Both the position numbers and the translations under genes were made by a program. From the NCBI GenBank assembly GCA_020746105.1, contig CM036617.1:178402412-178466411 (forward strand): 64,000 nucleotides of DNA. The letters run 5' to 3'. The notes beneath the pieces were generated by a model. That model was not told the DNA's origin. It saw nothing but the letters and a program-made list of their open reading frames with translations, and searched no databases. Of this stretch, positions 39,079-52,006 are shown in pieces; the first letter of the stretch is position 1, and each line of letters begins with the position of its first letter. Source of the DNA: Trogon surrucura. Taxonomy: Eukaryota; Chordata; Aves; Trogoniformes; Trogonidae.

Positions 39079-39700
39079 CTTTCCGGCTGGGGCTTCGCCT
39101 CAGTTAGATTTCATATTTCTGAGACGGACAGCGGTTCAGTCGTCCCCAAAGGGTCCAGCACCGCACGCTGCACGTCCCAGGCAGCACATACTTGCACTCA
39201 GAATGAAAAGCACAGCTCAAACATGCAGGTGCCTGGTGTAAATGACTAGACAGGCACAGTCATTTTCTTTAAAATTACGCTGCTGTCTCTGCTAAGTCAC
39301 TTCTCTCCCGTCACATTAATTTGCAGTACTTACAGTCACTTTCCCTTGCATTTCTCTCAGGCAGAAGAGAGTTGATCAAACACTCTGCTCCAGCACAGAA
39401 GTAATCCCAAAAGCCAACTGTGTTTTCCCCTCTCCATCCAATCACCGGTCTCATCGGAGCGGTGGGCCTGCATCTCTGTCTACAGCTGCTGCTTTCTGAA
39501 ATCCAAAGTAGGCACAAGTGCTGTCTCGGGCTTTCCCCCCTCCCCTCCTCTCACCAGATCATGACTGATCCCGGTGCATGGCTCTTCACTTTAGATGGGC
39601 TGACACAGAACTGCAAGTACAGCCTCCACGTCAGAGCGCAATAAAGAGCCAAAATTAACCACTGAAGCAAAGCTCCGCACAAGCCTCCTTACATTTTAGT
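39079..39700 (-). promoter_or_regulatory. predicted 5' UTR and promoter region of the NAV1-like NAV3 isoform
   Basis: This stretch immediately precedes the alternative start codon and is visibly richer in G, C and CpG than the flanking introns. On the minus strand I see a TGACGTGG CRE-like half site (about 39627-39634), a CCAAT motif on the plus strand (39438-39442), a TTTTAAAG TATA-like sequence near 39270, and G-rich tracts around 39530-39550. No canonical TATAAA is evident. The transcription start is unknown, so the extent of the UTR is a guess. A 68-codon ORF at 39311-39517 on the same strand has no recognisable homology and would be an upstream ORF if the leader reaches that far. Confidence 0.45.
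39100..39114 (-). promoter_or_regulatory. four-codon upstream ORF (Met-Lys-Ser-Asn-stop)
   Basis: An ATG at 39112-39114 opens a four-codon frame whose TGA at 39100-39102 ends 21 nt before the main start at 39078. The same TGA closes the main frame upstream, so the uORF is in frame with the NAV3 coding sequence but separated from it by a stop. It would be a translational control element if included in the leader. Confidence 0.4.
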
Positions 39701-41415
39701 ATTCAACCTGCATTCCCAGATATATGACTCTTCTCTTCTACTGCAGTGAACACTGCTGGCTGCCATGGCAGCAAACATCCTGGTGAATTAAACCGGAGAC
39801 ACGGAAGCCTCTGCCCAGTTTACAGTGCCACAGGTTTCAAGACACAGCTTCACCTGAATGGGATGCTACAGTAACAGACCTAGCTCACAGTCAAATCCTA
39901 TTTTTCTCCCTGAAAGGTAAGGATGACAAACTATTTCTTCCATATCACTGCTACTCCCTGCGCAGGAAGCTAAAAGCAGATTTGCAAATGGACCTTGAGT
40001 CCAATTTCTGCTCTAAATAGAAAAAAAACCACCTTAATATAATAAAGAAGCTAAAAAATGGAACACAACAGTGTCTACCCAGTACAGATTATAAAAGGAA
40101 ATATTTAATTTCTTAATGAAATATTATTTATTCTCCCTAAAATATATCTTGTATGCATCTCTGTGAAATTCACAGGCTCGTATGGAATTAAAAAGCTGTA
40201 ATAAAAACATTGTTTCACAATCCTCTGAAGAAAACCTATTAAATTAATTTTTTATAAAGCACCTCAATATCATGTCTGGACTAAGCTAACCAGTTCTAAA
40301 TGTTGTTTTTAAATACATTATCAACAGACCAAGATTTCTGTTTAAATATATACCTTTTCTCAAATCAGAATGATATTAGTCCTAGAAATAATAGGGAAAT
40401 GAACAAAGAACTAGCTGAATTGCATTTTGATTTTTTTTTAGATACAAACTTTTTAGCTAGGGGCAATTAATTTCATAAAACATTAAGGAGAAAACTACAG
40501 ACAAAAAAATTGCTTTATAAGAATATATTGCTTTTGCCAGTGTGAAAATATGGTCATTTCAAATCCCTACCTGATAAACCTTGACAAGGGAGTAACCTTT
40601 AAAATGCCACACTAAGAATTACAGATTGTTTGCAGATTTCCTGTACAAATAAACAGGTGTTAACAGAAGCCTCAGTGTACTTTTTGCTTTTTGCTGGCTC
40701 AGTTTACAAATTTTTAAGATAGATAAGGAAAAAGATACATAGGAGAAACTTCTTAGAAATTTTAAAGGAAGAGTATATTTTTTCTTGAGTAATCCTCATA
40801 AATACAGAACTAATCCAGAAAAAAAATAATTTGTCTTAAGCAACGATGGTTTTCCATATTAAATCAGTGACACATTCCTAGAAAGACACGGTCCACAACA
40901 AGAGGACATACCACTCCCCTTCCCACCGAGCCCACAAAGTCAAAGTCAGAGGAGACAAGAAGAATGCTCTGTCAGCCTGAGTACAAAATTATCGCAAATA
41001 TTAAATGCCTGCCACTTCTTCAGCATGGAAACAAAAGGTAAGACTGCTGTGTTTACTTCCAGGGTCTGCCAGATGCAGTGGCATATGAACCCTTAAAAGG
41101 TTTTTATGAACATGCTAGTGCCTGTCCACATTAGAGCCTGATACTCTGGTTCAGACATGGTCCTGTTAGAGTAAGTAGAGCTCCAGCACTGCCCACATGC
41201 TCTCGTGTTGGTACGCGCCGTAACTCCTGTTCAGCATGACCAGGGAAGCTATTGAGGTTTTTAAAAAGGCTTCATAAGGCTGTATGTACAATATGGAATT
41301 TGCAAAATGAAGGGCAATCTCACTCTGTTCCCACTAAATGGTTTTAAAACCTCAGCTTATACTCAAATTAATACAGTATTCTCAGTTGCTATATTTCAAA
41401 TTAATAGGAAGGACA

Positions 41416-41880
41416 ATCATAGAATCATAGAATTGTTTAGGTTGGAAAAGACCCTTAGGATCATCGAGTCCAATCATTAACCTAACACTGTCAGATCCAC
41501 CACTAAACCATGTCCTTAAGCACGACATCTACACATCTTTTAGATACCTCCAGGGATAGAGACTCAACCATTTCCCTTGGCAGCCTGTTCTAATGCTTGA
41601 TTATTCTTTCAGTGAAGAAATTTTGTCTGATATCCGATGTAGACCTCCCCTGGTGCAACTTCAGCTCACTTCCTCTCATTGTATCACTTGTTACTTGGGA
41701 GAAGAGATGGACCCTCATGTCACTACGACCTCCTTTCAGACAGCTGTAGAGAGTGACAAGGTTTCCCCTGAGCCTCCTTTTCTCCAGGCTGAACAACCAC
41801 AGTTCTCTCAGCCACTCCTGATACGACTTGTTCTCAAGACCCTTCATCAGCTTCCTTGTCCTTCTTTGGACATTCAAATC
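41416..41880 (-). mobile_element. CR1 3' fragment, about 465 bp
   Basis: The reverse-complement tail (ATCATAGAATCATAGAATTG) leads into TTTAGGTTGGAAAAGACCCT, the ATCGAGTCCAATCATTAACC block, and further 5' sequence complementary to ORF2 (TTCAGCCTGGAGAAAAGGAG on the element strand at about 41779-41798). The decayed coding frame for the CR1 C-terminus is visible on the minus strand. It lies in the intron upstream of the alternative first exon. Confidence 0.92.
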
Positions 41881-44800
41881 ATTTGGCCTCCTGCATCTCT
41901 GTGGTGCAGTGGGATGAAGAGAACAGGATCGTATCCTGCCATAAACAAAAGGCTGAATCTCTCCCCAATACTCCAAATAAATGAACGTTATCTTCCTCAC
42001 CCATCCTTTCATGCCCAAATAGCTACATTGAGTGGCTTGTCTCCACAGTCAGTTGTAGGCAGGTACGGACCTGCTCTGCCTCCACACCAAACTCCTGGCA
42101 TTCACGCCTGGTCGTATGCAGCAGTCCTTACTGCAGTGCTGTATCTGGCCTCAGTAAGCCCTATGGACAGGGCACACCCTCTCATGCTAAGCATTGCTTC
42201 ACTAGGGAAGTGAAGCATGGTGCAGCTACTCAGTTCTGAGCAAGAATAGACCAGATGCAAGACTCCTGTAACTGTCCAGGTACAATTAGTCCAGCTAGGA
42301 GCAGAAAAACCTACAGCAGGGGATGAAAAGTCCTCACCCAACAAGACATGCCGATCTTCATGTATGGTGTTTGCAATAGGTGCCACACCGCTCCGTGCTG
42401 AAAGAGGTGCTGATAGGGGTACAGCTGGGTCTTGGGCAACCCAGTGTGTCTCACTGTCTCTGCTGATCTGCTTCTTCTCCAGCCTGACCTATTCACTGCA
42501 GCCCAGCTTCAGCAGGACACAGGTCATGGACCATCACCGAGGCATGGGAATGATACCTGAGCTGTGTGGGAGCCCTGTGAGCATAGCTGGCAGCTCCGGC
42601 ATCCACCAATCTCATTTCCTTTTCTACATACATTAAAAATACAATGAGTCAAATGCTGGGACATGGATGTACTGAGGCTAATTATAGAACCTTCGTTCAG
42701 TGTTCATGTGTACAAACACTATACTGCAGCCTTTAATTACAAGGTTATATGGACTTTTCTTCCATTAATCCCATTGCCTCACTTGGTAGACACACCATCA
42801 TGATCATTCTCAGATACAGCAGATACTATATATCTACATCCTGGACCAAGCACTCAGCAGAAATACTACATCTATTTGCAGGGTGTCATTCAACAAAATG
42901 TAAAATTGCAATGTGGAAAATTATGTGGTTTATTTACTGAAAGATACTTTTGTAAAACTCATCCTTCCTTTTTGAAATGATGAAATATTGCAACAAAAAA
43001 AATGCATCTTTCTAAACTGAAGACAGCATAGGAGACGAGAGGAGAGTAAATGTCATTAGAGAGTATTATTCCCAAACTACCTTGCAATTCAATGTATTCC
43101 CCACCCACCACACAGGAAGATGTTTAAATCAAGAACAGCACAGGGAACTTCCTCAACCCATCACAGTATAACATACTACCTTTTTTACTCCCTCTTTCAT
43201 AAAAGGAATTATAAAAACGATTTTGAGAACTACTAATCTAGGGACAAATTTTGCTGTCAGATAAGACTTTCTTTGAAGTCTCAGTGCATAGTTTGGAGTC
43301 TTACAAATGAATTATGCAATAGATCTGCAAATGCATAAGATTATGAATCTCTTCAGCCAAGCTTACTTGAAAAATAATTTGTAAACTATTTCCACACCTA
43401 ATAATTAACTGTTTCCTTCAGAGAGCAAGAAAATAAAGCACGGTAAACATAAAAGCGCGAAAATTTAATGTTTTTATGCTAATCTTGCCATTGATATTGT
43501 TTATAACTCTTAAGATTGCTCTTTCATTTCTGCTTCATCCCTCAGATTTTTTATAGTTAGTCAATATTTGTAAATTCATGAATCATTATTTAATGAAACA
43601 CTTTGCATTAAGCTCTTTGAACATGTAAACACTTGTTAAACCCAAATGCTATCATTGATTTCATAAAAAAAATACTTTGTAAATACTGATGTATAGTTTA
43701 TAACAGATTATTAAATAATTAGCTTACTAACATCCTTCTCTAATAAACTTGTAGTAGAGACTGATAAATGTCACAGCTACTATAAGAGAAAATACTGAGT
43801 AAGAAAGTCTAAACAATTTGTTCCTAGTCATACCATAGAAAGCAAGAGCCAAAATGGATTACTTTAGTAGCCTTTCTTTTCACTCTTGTTTTAAAATCCT
43901 GTCTATAAATTTATACTGCAGTTTTGCAGAAACAGATTCTGAATAGTTCTGTTTAGGCAATTGGTACACAAAGTACATGCAAGAAAGAGTGTTCATACAT
44001 GATTGCATAAATGGTCCTGGTTTAGGACTCCCAAACTTCTGTCTGGGATTTCCTGGACGGAAAACTACACATCTGTGTGCCAGATGTGCAAGGAGCCTGT
44101 TGCGCACAGAACACACCAAAATTATTGCCTGGGTGACCCGTGCTTACAAACAGGACTCATTCAGCGTGTGTAGGGGTTGTCATTGGCACCGTGCAGGCAG
44201 AAGGGATCCAAGGTGTGCAGGAAGCCTTACGACTACTGCTCCTGTGCTGTACTGCTGATCTGCACGTGTATCATGAAAACATCTGGGACTGCTCTGGCTG
44301 AGCTGTGGAATATTCAGAGGGGAAAAAAAAAAAAAGTAGGAAAAAATTCTGAAGCACTTCAGACCACATCTGGAACATATTGCCAGCAGAGACGGAGAAG
44401 CAGTGAAGAAAACTCAGATTTACAGTAGCTCTACCAAGAAGCAGAACTGGCTTTAGGTATAAGCCATGTGGGAAATTACCTAGGGCAGCAGATTTATGGG
44501 GACAAACTAAAAATAAAGAGGTTGTTTAGTTTACCAGGGCCACATTTCTGGGTCCATGCCTACATCAGCCTCACCACCTCCCTCGCCTTCCAGCACCGTC
44601 CTCCTCTCGTGGCTGTGCAAGCAGAACCAAGTGATCACTTGCACAGTAGTGGGCAGGAAACAAGCAACTTGTGCTCTGACTTTGGCCCAGCCTTTCACCA
44701 GCTTGGAGCTGGAGGACAGCAGAGGTTTTAAAGGTAACTAGCTCCCTTAGAAACAGAGGAATACAGCTTGAGTTTGGTATCCTGAATCACTCAAGGAGAA

Positions 44801-44924
44801 TATTGCCTGATCAACCTCCCCTAAATATTTTTTAAATTTTTAAAATTATTTTTTCCACATCCAATTTTGCCCGTATTGTGAAGACATCAAGAATAAGCCA
44901 TGCTTACAACATTAAAGACTGATT

Positions 44925-45003
44925 GGTTGTGCTAGGTTAATGATTGGACTTGATGACCTTAAAGGTCTTTCCCAACCTAGACGATTCTATGGTTCTATGA
45001 TTT
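44925..45003 (+). mobile_element. short CR1 3' tail
   Basis: About 80 bp with TTAATGATTGGACTTGATGA, AAGGTCTTTCCCAACCTAGA and the terminal GATTCTATGGTTCTATGATT. It is a 5'-truncated CR1 end of a subfamily resembling the copy at 41416 in reverse. Confidence 0.85.
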
Positions 45004-47307
45004 TCCCTGAAGTGGATTAGGAGTTATGATCTTCAGTCAAGAGAGAATAACAAACACAAGTGTGTAAATATTCTGAAAATAGAGAAACAGTTTATACAAT
45101 GATATGGGCTAAGAAATCTTAGTCCTGAGCATGTCAGCCTTATCTGCAAATATTTGACACTGTAAAAATAATGAAGACTAATGAAGCAGAAACACAATAT
45201 AGGTGGGACAGCATTTTATGAATGCACTCCTACAAGTTGCTTTAGTGTTTTTCACAGATTCTCAGTCCCTTGCAAGATCCTTATTGATCTTTAGTGTATA
45301 TCAACATATTGTGCTAGTGTGATTGGCTACCAAGTTGTAAAACAAGCTTGAGATAATATAAAGATGACGCCCGTTCATAGCAGCAGTGGAACATTTCAGG
45401 GAAAAGGTCATATCATAATGAAAGAAACTCATCTTTTAACACTCTGAACATAAGTGACCAGATCAAGGAAATAACTCTTGCATATCTCCTTGCTACTACT
45501 GGTATAATCCCTTGATCACACTAGAAAAATGATAACTAAATAATAAAGAGTTTCACTGGCCTTTGTCATGGCTAATCCATCATGGAATACTACATGAGCA
45601 CCTATCACATGAGCATTTTTCCATGCAGGTTCACCAACGACAGAACCATCAGTGACTTGGTGAGAGTTCACCAATGCAGACAAGTATTTATTCAGCAAAT
45701 GTAGTACTTGATCCATTCTTTCTCTTTGTTGCTAACAGCCAATTATGGGTGTTTTCCTCTGTATACAACAAAATATTGATCACATTTCCCCAGTGGTTCT
45801 GCTTTGTTGCTTCTTATGTCAGTCAACTGCAAATGTCAGTCTGAATAATCAGATTAGAAACATCTCTGATGTCTAGTGCCCTTTATGCCATTTTCTTCTT
45901 TTTGATGTTGTTCCATTTCTTTCCAGAACAGTAAAAGGCCAGGGGACGTGATATCCTGTTTGATCATTTCAGCAGGTACTGAACCAATATATTTTTTTTA
46001 GCATCTCTGTGGATAATTCCTTGAAGCATCTTTTGATTTGTGTAAGTGTTTCAGTTATACTCTTAAAGATGTGCAGGACCAATGAGTCTGATTTCTGGAT
46101 TAATTAAAAATGTTTTTAACTTTAATTTTAACAGGCATGTGTCACCTCCAGGGAACATTTCACCATGTTTCAGGGTGACATATTTATCACAAAAGCTGGG
46201 TGTGCAAGTAAGATATGTTAGACTCAAGCTTCCAAAGGGAGTGAGACAAACCAGGACAAAACCTCAGTTTCAGTATGAGTCAGCTAAATGCCATGGCAGT
46301 CCTAAAAAGTTTGGGCATCTGATTTCCCTTCTGGTGGAGAGATAATTTTAGACCGATGCGTCAAATTAGTGTTTTAAGTGAGTTATATCCTGTGTAAGAA
46401 GAACCACATGACTAGTTATAAATCCATTTGAATGTTAAAAAAATGGGAGCAAAAAGGCAAAACTACAGGTGAATCCAGCAGGACAGGATTTCACCTTTTA
46501 TCCTTTTAAAAATGATACGATTAAGGATGCTAATGAAAAAAACTCAAAACAACAACACCAACAAAGTCAAACTTCAACAAAAAAGCTCAGCCAAAGAGTC
46601 TCTCTGAATGTACTTCCACACAACCCTACAGTGCAATTCAGTCCTGACGAAAAAGTCAGCTGCGACACACTTTGCGGTTTTCATCCATAGGCAGAGTTAT
46701 GGCCAGATCCTGGGCTGATGTAAATCAGCATGGCTCTGTTGACTTAGAGGAAGTATTCCAATACGATTAAAAAAATTCCCCTCATATTTGTAACTTAATA
46801 AGGGTTTTACACCAGGTTTACAAGGAATTCCATAACACAACCTTTAGCAACTTAACTCTAGCAGCAGCTTAAAAGTCAGGTACAATAGTAAGGACTTGTT
46901 CGTTTCCTGAATATAGATTAATTTATAAAAGCAAAATATAGTTTATACAATTTATGTCTCAGTTCTGAAGTTATTATTTAATATGATGATGTCAAATGCA
47001 ATAGTATCAAACATTGTGAAACCAACTTTCCACTGCTTCTCTTGGAATGTTGAGTATGACTGAAAAATAATAATGACTTTAAACCATAGCTTGTAAAAGC
47101 CCAGTTTCTGCGAAATGGTGAAGAGGGCATTTGAATAGTTCAGATCAGGGAACTGTGCATTTGAAGCACTAACTGAGCATGACCCAAATTTTCTGCATAT
47201 TTAATACCATTCACAAATAAGAGGCCAGAAGCATATTTTCAACCCATTGCAAAAGAATCAGATGTAAATAAAGAAGTTCACCATCTTCTCCTGACATTGT
47301 TACTCAC

Positions 47308-47423
47308 CAGATATCTCCTCTAGGCACTGTTTGGCAGTCTTACTGAATGACAAATCCATTTTAGTAGGACTGGTGCAGGAGTCAGCAGGTGGTAAAGAGG
47401 TACTGTCATTTTCTGAGAGAGTT
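47308..47423 (-). CDS. NAV3: NAV3 internal exon, 116 nt
   Basis: The acceptor is TTGATTTCAG and the donor CTG|GTGAGT. The first base completes the Arg codon begun by AG at 56725, and the exon then reads 38 codons, including SPTKMDLSFSKTAKQCLEEI, ending in Ser plus one base (G) that joins the exon at 32742 to give Ser-Gly-Glu-Asp. This closely matches human NAV3, where the corresponding segment contains TKMDLSYSKTAKQCLEEISG. No known domain covers it. Because the alternative first exon at 38538-39078 lies downstream and ends in the same phase, this exon would be present only in transcripts from the upstream promoter, and the two are effectively mutually exclusive 5' partners for the exon at 32742. 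Confidence 0.95.
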
Positions 47424-50400
47424 CTGAAATCAAGTAAGAAAATGGATTATTATTGTCATTCATGAATTAACAGAAAGTAATGTTACTTGCTTCTAGTATC
47501 ATATCACTATATGGTGAAAATAACACAAATGTCACATTCTTCCTGCGTTAGTTTGACTCCAGCTACACAAATTTGCAAGGAACTAGGAATTCTCTCTGCC
47601 TGTCTCTTGACGTACAACTCAGAGTTCATGCCAGGAGATTTGGAGCCATTCTGTTTCCTAACTTTTTCTCTGCAAGAAGTGTCAACCAGATATAGGCAGA
47701 ATCCTTTTAAAGTGGTTAAGTCACATCCCTGCACATATATAAGGGAAACGAAAGCTTGTAATTGCTGAAATATTAAACAAGAAATGCCATGTGGGAAGAA
47801 GCTTATGCAAGGCTGGAATGGAAATCTGGCCCAGATATTTAAATCTATGCGCAGCTTCTTTTGATAATGCCCCTTATATAACTCTGGGGAAATGGGATAA
47901 TACAAGTTTTTCCATTAACGTGCGAACAAATAGCCCATATTTTCTTTGATGGTATATTTCTGTGGTTATCATTGATTAATTATAATGGGTACCCTTTGTC
48001 GAATGCAGCTTTTTGCTATGAATACAGGTTTTTGCTATTGCATAATGGTAGATAGCAACAAATACGCAAGCACATGGATTATAACACAAAATAGATCACA
48101 CAATTCCTATCTCTTCTTAAGGAACAGCTGTAGCATCTAGTTTACACAGGAACTGTCTATGATGCCATTAAATAGCAACACGTACCACATTTGTATATAG
48201 TAAAAGAATACATCTAAAGATATACCAGCCACTTTTTGAAATAAAATGGAAAAATCTTCAGTTGGAGCTTAAGTTCTTTCAGCTTTCTTGACATGAGTAG
48301 CACACTCAGTCTTTTGATTTCTTAAAAGATTAGTGAAACATTTATATCTGAATTCTAAAACGTTACATTTATAGCTCAATTCTCAAAGTTCACCATAAAG
48401 TGCTTCCAATGACCAAGTAAACTGCAAACACAAATATTTGCATGATTAATGTGTATTTCATAAATATAACTGATAAAATAAGCGATTTATCTCTCAAAAT
48501 ATTTTTACAGCAACTTATTTTATGAAATAACTTTCCAGTGAACATTTTTTTCAAAGTTACCTACTGAATGGATTTGTTCAGTAATTCATGACAGTAACTG
48601 AGGGAGCTGATACAGGCATGTACAATAGCGTGAGTACTGTCATGGTGGAATCCGTTGATTAGAATCATTTAAATCTGACTCCACTTATACAGAAATGAAA
48701 TGTAAATTATATCTGATCTGATGCACTATTTTTATCAATTTCTGTACTTCTGGGATGCACTATTTTTGGTTCTTGTATACTATTTATCACATAGTACTGG
48801 AAACACAAGCTCAGTGTGTGTTGTAAGGTTAGCTTTGTCCTGTCGACCTTGAATATAATTTTACATTTGGTACTTGAGGACAGCATGTTAAGTAACAAAA
48901 AATCTACTCAGTGACCACACACCAAAATTTTACAGTCCCACCTGCTTTCCACATTGCTTCAGATTATCAAAATGAACAAGAGGTATGTCTACTTTCACTG
49001 AAAGCCACTTTGAGAGGCCAAGGGTGCTCATGCATACTCCTGTACTGCCGAGATTTAGTGCTGGATCAGCCCAGGGCAAAGCGTCCAGCCCAAATACAAA
49101 ACACAGAAAAAGGCACTTATAACGATGGTAAAGGTAATTGACGTGGTCTGCACTCTTTTTGTTAAGCCCAAATCACAGAGCTGCTGGGACTGGAGCCAGA
49201 GGAAGGCTGGAATCCGTTACAAGGAAGACTGGAAAAGGGTAGGTTGCTTTTGGTCGTGTAGGAAGAGCACACAGCTACGTGGGTGCAGTTCAAGTATTCC
49301 TAGCATTCTCCACAAAATGCATATAGAGCTTACATCAGTCCATCTCTGGTTAGAAACAAAAAGCGATCCTTTTTGCCTCTTCTTCTTCTGAGCCTACAGC
49401 ACTCACTGCATTCCCAATTGTACAACTGTTCAACCATCAACCACTGTATCAGCCCTGAAGAGTGATGCAAACCCTTTCCTGAGTGACCTAGAGCCTTATA
49501 CGTAAGTTGTCTTCTAAGAGAGGATAGAAAAGATCCACTCCTCTTTAATTGGGCATCTATCATCAGAAAAGGATTAAGTGGTCCAGATACCCATCCATCT
49601 CAATATCAAACATTTGCACTTATTCTTCATCTAGTGAATGGGGGGGAGGTAAGAGAAAACTTCAGCGACCTAGATTGCCCACTGGCAGTGACTGTGAAGT
49701 CAATACAAACGAACGCATAACTCACTAGTGACTGGATGGGAACACAGATACTTATATTAAAAGGATTAGATCTCTATCCAAGAGTAAAAACAAGTAATGA
49801 GTTGCAGCAACGAAGTAAGCTTCTGCATGATGAGTGAATCTGTTTACTTAAAATAACAATGAACACAGATTTTCACTTGTTCACAACATTGCTTGTCGCG
49901 GTCACATCAAAACCTTTAGAGATATACCAAAAACGAATTAAAGCACATTTCCGTTCTTCAGTATTTTCCTGGCTTTTTTCCATTTTCAAAAGCCTGATGT
50001 AGCTATAACCAGGAAGATAAGTTGAAAAACACTGTGAGAAGAGATTCTTGCAAAGATTTCCATTTCAAATTTTAGAATCTGATGGTTGGGATAAATTCCA
50101 GCACAAAATCCAGTTTCTCGGACATAAGATGGCATTAGAATTTAAGCCTTAAAGGAAAAATACTGAATAGCAAAGATCATATAACGTTAATAATTTTTAA
50201 ATGTTTGATCTGATTTGTAGAAAGAAAACCATGGAAACACAAATCAAATGTAAATATTAAGTGGTTTTCTTAAATTTGTAGGCAGCCTGAAATAACAGAG
50301 CTAAGAAGTGTGAAATGTCTGTTTTATCTTACTTGAAACTTGAAAGTTTAAATATAATGCAAAGTACATGTGATTTGCCATCAAAACAAATAACAAAGAA

Positions 50401-50958
50401 ACTGACTTCATTCAGCATTTTTATGTTTAATTTGGTAAAAACATCAATGATTCTAATTGCCCAAGGCAAGAACAGAAATCCCACAAAGGACTACAGATTT
50501 TGCAGCAGTCTAAGTTCTGCTTACGTGAGGAAACTGGTTATTTATTGCAGAAGCGATGGGCCAAAAGGCACCTGCACAGGTCTTTGGCACCTGTGGTGGA
50601 GGTACCCAAAGGAGGAACCTTGGGATGGAGCTCTGATTGAGAGCTCTTCTTCAAGCTAGGTCTCCAATGGGTTGCCAGATGGCAGCACTTCCACAGTAGC
50701 CCTGCTTCTTGGTGCATGATGGCCAAAGCCCTTCTTTTTTTTTCTGGAATCAAGCTTAGCCCAAATGGACAAGGATTTGCCTAGAGGTGAATGACTTTGA
50801 AGCAAAATCATGTAGGAGCCTCTGCTCTTGGGGAACAAGGAGCTTCAGGTGTAGACTGGGTGCCTAAAACATCGAGGTGCTTTCCTCCAGGCCTGTCACT
50901 GTGATACGCTGAACTGAGCACGTACTTGCCTCTTTGCTTAGCTCAACTATTCTAATTA

Positions 50959-50974
50959 AAAAAAAAAAAAAAAA
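50959..50974 (+). repeat. poly-A run
   Basis: Sixteen A residues in intron, no flanking element recognised. Confidence 0.85.
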
Positions 50975-51974
50975 GGAAGTATTGTGAGATTTGTTGTCCC
51001 CTATACTTCTGGCTTTTACTTCTTTCTGTGGGACATATTAACCCTATGAATTGACCTCTGCAGGACTACAGCACAGATTAAGTTCAAGGCAAGCAAACAG
51101 TAAATTAAAAAATCTTCTCATTCACCTTACACATTGGCCTGAATGAACAGCCCTCTATCCCCTACCCATTCACCTCCTACCACCAATATAATTCTTGCAG
51201 CTCTCTTGATGTCAAGAAAAGAATTTCATTTTGGTCACAGCAACCCTGTTAATATGTCTTCCAGTGCTATGAATCTGCACAGTTGAGGCAACCATCATGA
51301 AAACAGGACAATCTGTTTTCTATTTCAATCATGGCAATCAGAGAATATATTTATCACCAACACACTGAGTTACAAGCTAACTATTTGTAAGAGCATCAGA
51401 CTTGCTTAATGGGACAAATCCTGCTCTCAGTCACACCTGCACAAGCTCATTCAGTTTGATTAAAATGAGCCTGTACAGGAGTAATTAAGAACAGAATTTG
51501 GAACACTACTTAATAAGCTATCTTTGACACAGCCAGTCATTTCCTGTCTCTGACGAAATAGGCAACCTTTGATAAACACAGATAACATCAAAGATTTGTT
51601 TGGTTTTTACTCGGCATTCCAAATGATATCAGATGAATGTGTCGGGGTTTTTTTCTGACATCTCTCTGAGGTGCAGCTGTCTTGAATGTGTATCCCTGTC
51701 AGTGTAACAGACTGGCAGAACTACATCTGGAATACGAGCAGTTTGATCACCCATGTTCAAGACATGTGAGTTAAATTGGGAACAGCTGCAGGGAAGGGAT
51801 ACTAGGATGCTCATGGGAAAGAAGAAACCCTTCTGAAAGGAAAGAAAAGAGACAATTTGACTCAGCCTTGCAAAAGAGAAGGAAGGGGTTGGGATTATTC
51901 CCTCACATATTTTAAAAGAGCAATCAAAAAGAGGGAAAATAATTTATTTTTTTTTAACTTAGAAGATAACATTA

Positions 51975-52006
51975 ACAGAGTAATAAATAAACAGAGTAAT
52001 AAATAA
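51975..52006 (+). repeat. 16-bp tandem duplication
   Basis: Two perfect copies of ACAGAGTAATAAATAA in the intron upstream of exon 47308-47423. Confidence 0.9.

Larger units (their letters stand above)
32743..47307 (-). other. NAV3 intron, 14.6 kb, containing the internal first exon
   Basis: Spliced out in long transcripts; carries the alternative promoter and first exon near 39 kb and three CR1 pieces (34083, 41416, 44925). Segments 35000-35700, 42000-42640 and 43980-44720 are open in several frames but I recognise no protein in them. Confidence 0.88.

Noticed and set aside
39311-39517. 68-codon minus-strand ORF upstream of the short-isoform start
   Set aside because: No recognisable features; at most a long uORF if the leader extends this far.
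42000-42640. Cluster of ORFs next to a CR1 fragment
   Set aside because: The part before 41880 is CR1; the rest has no recognisable protein and lies in intron.
43977-44741. Series of plus-strand ORFs
   Set aside because: No shared frame, no motifs and no splice logic; not supported as a gene.
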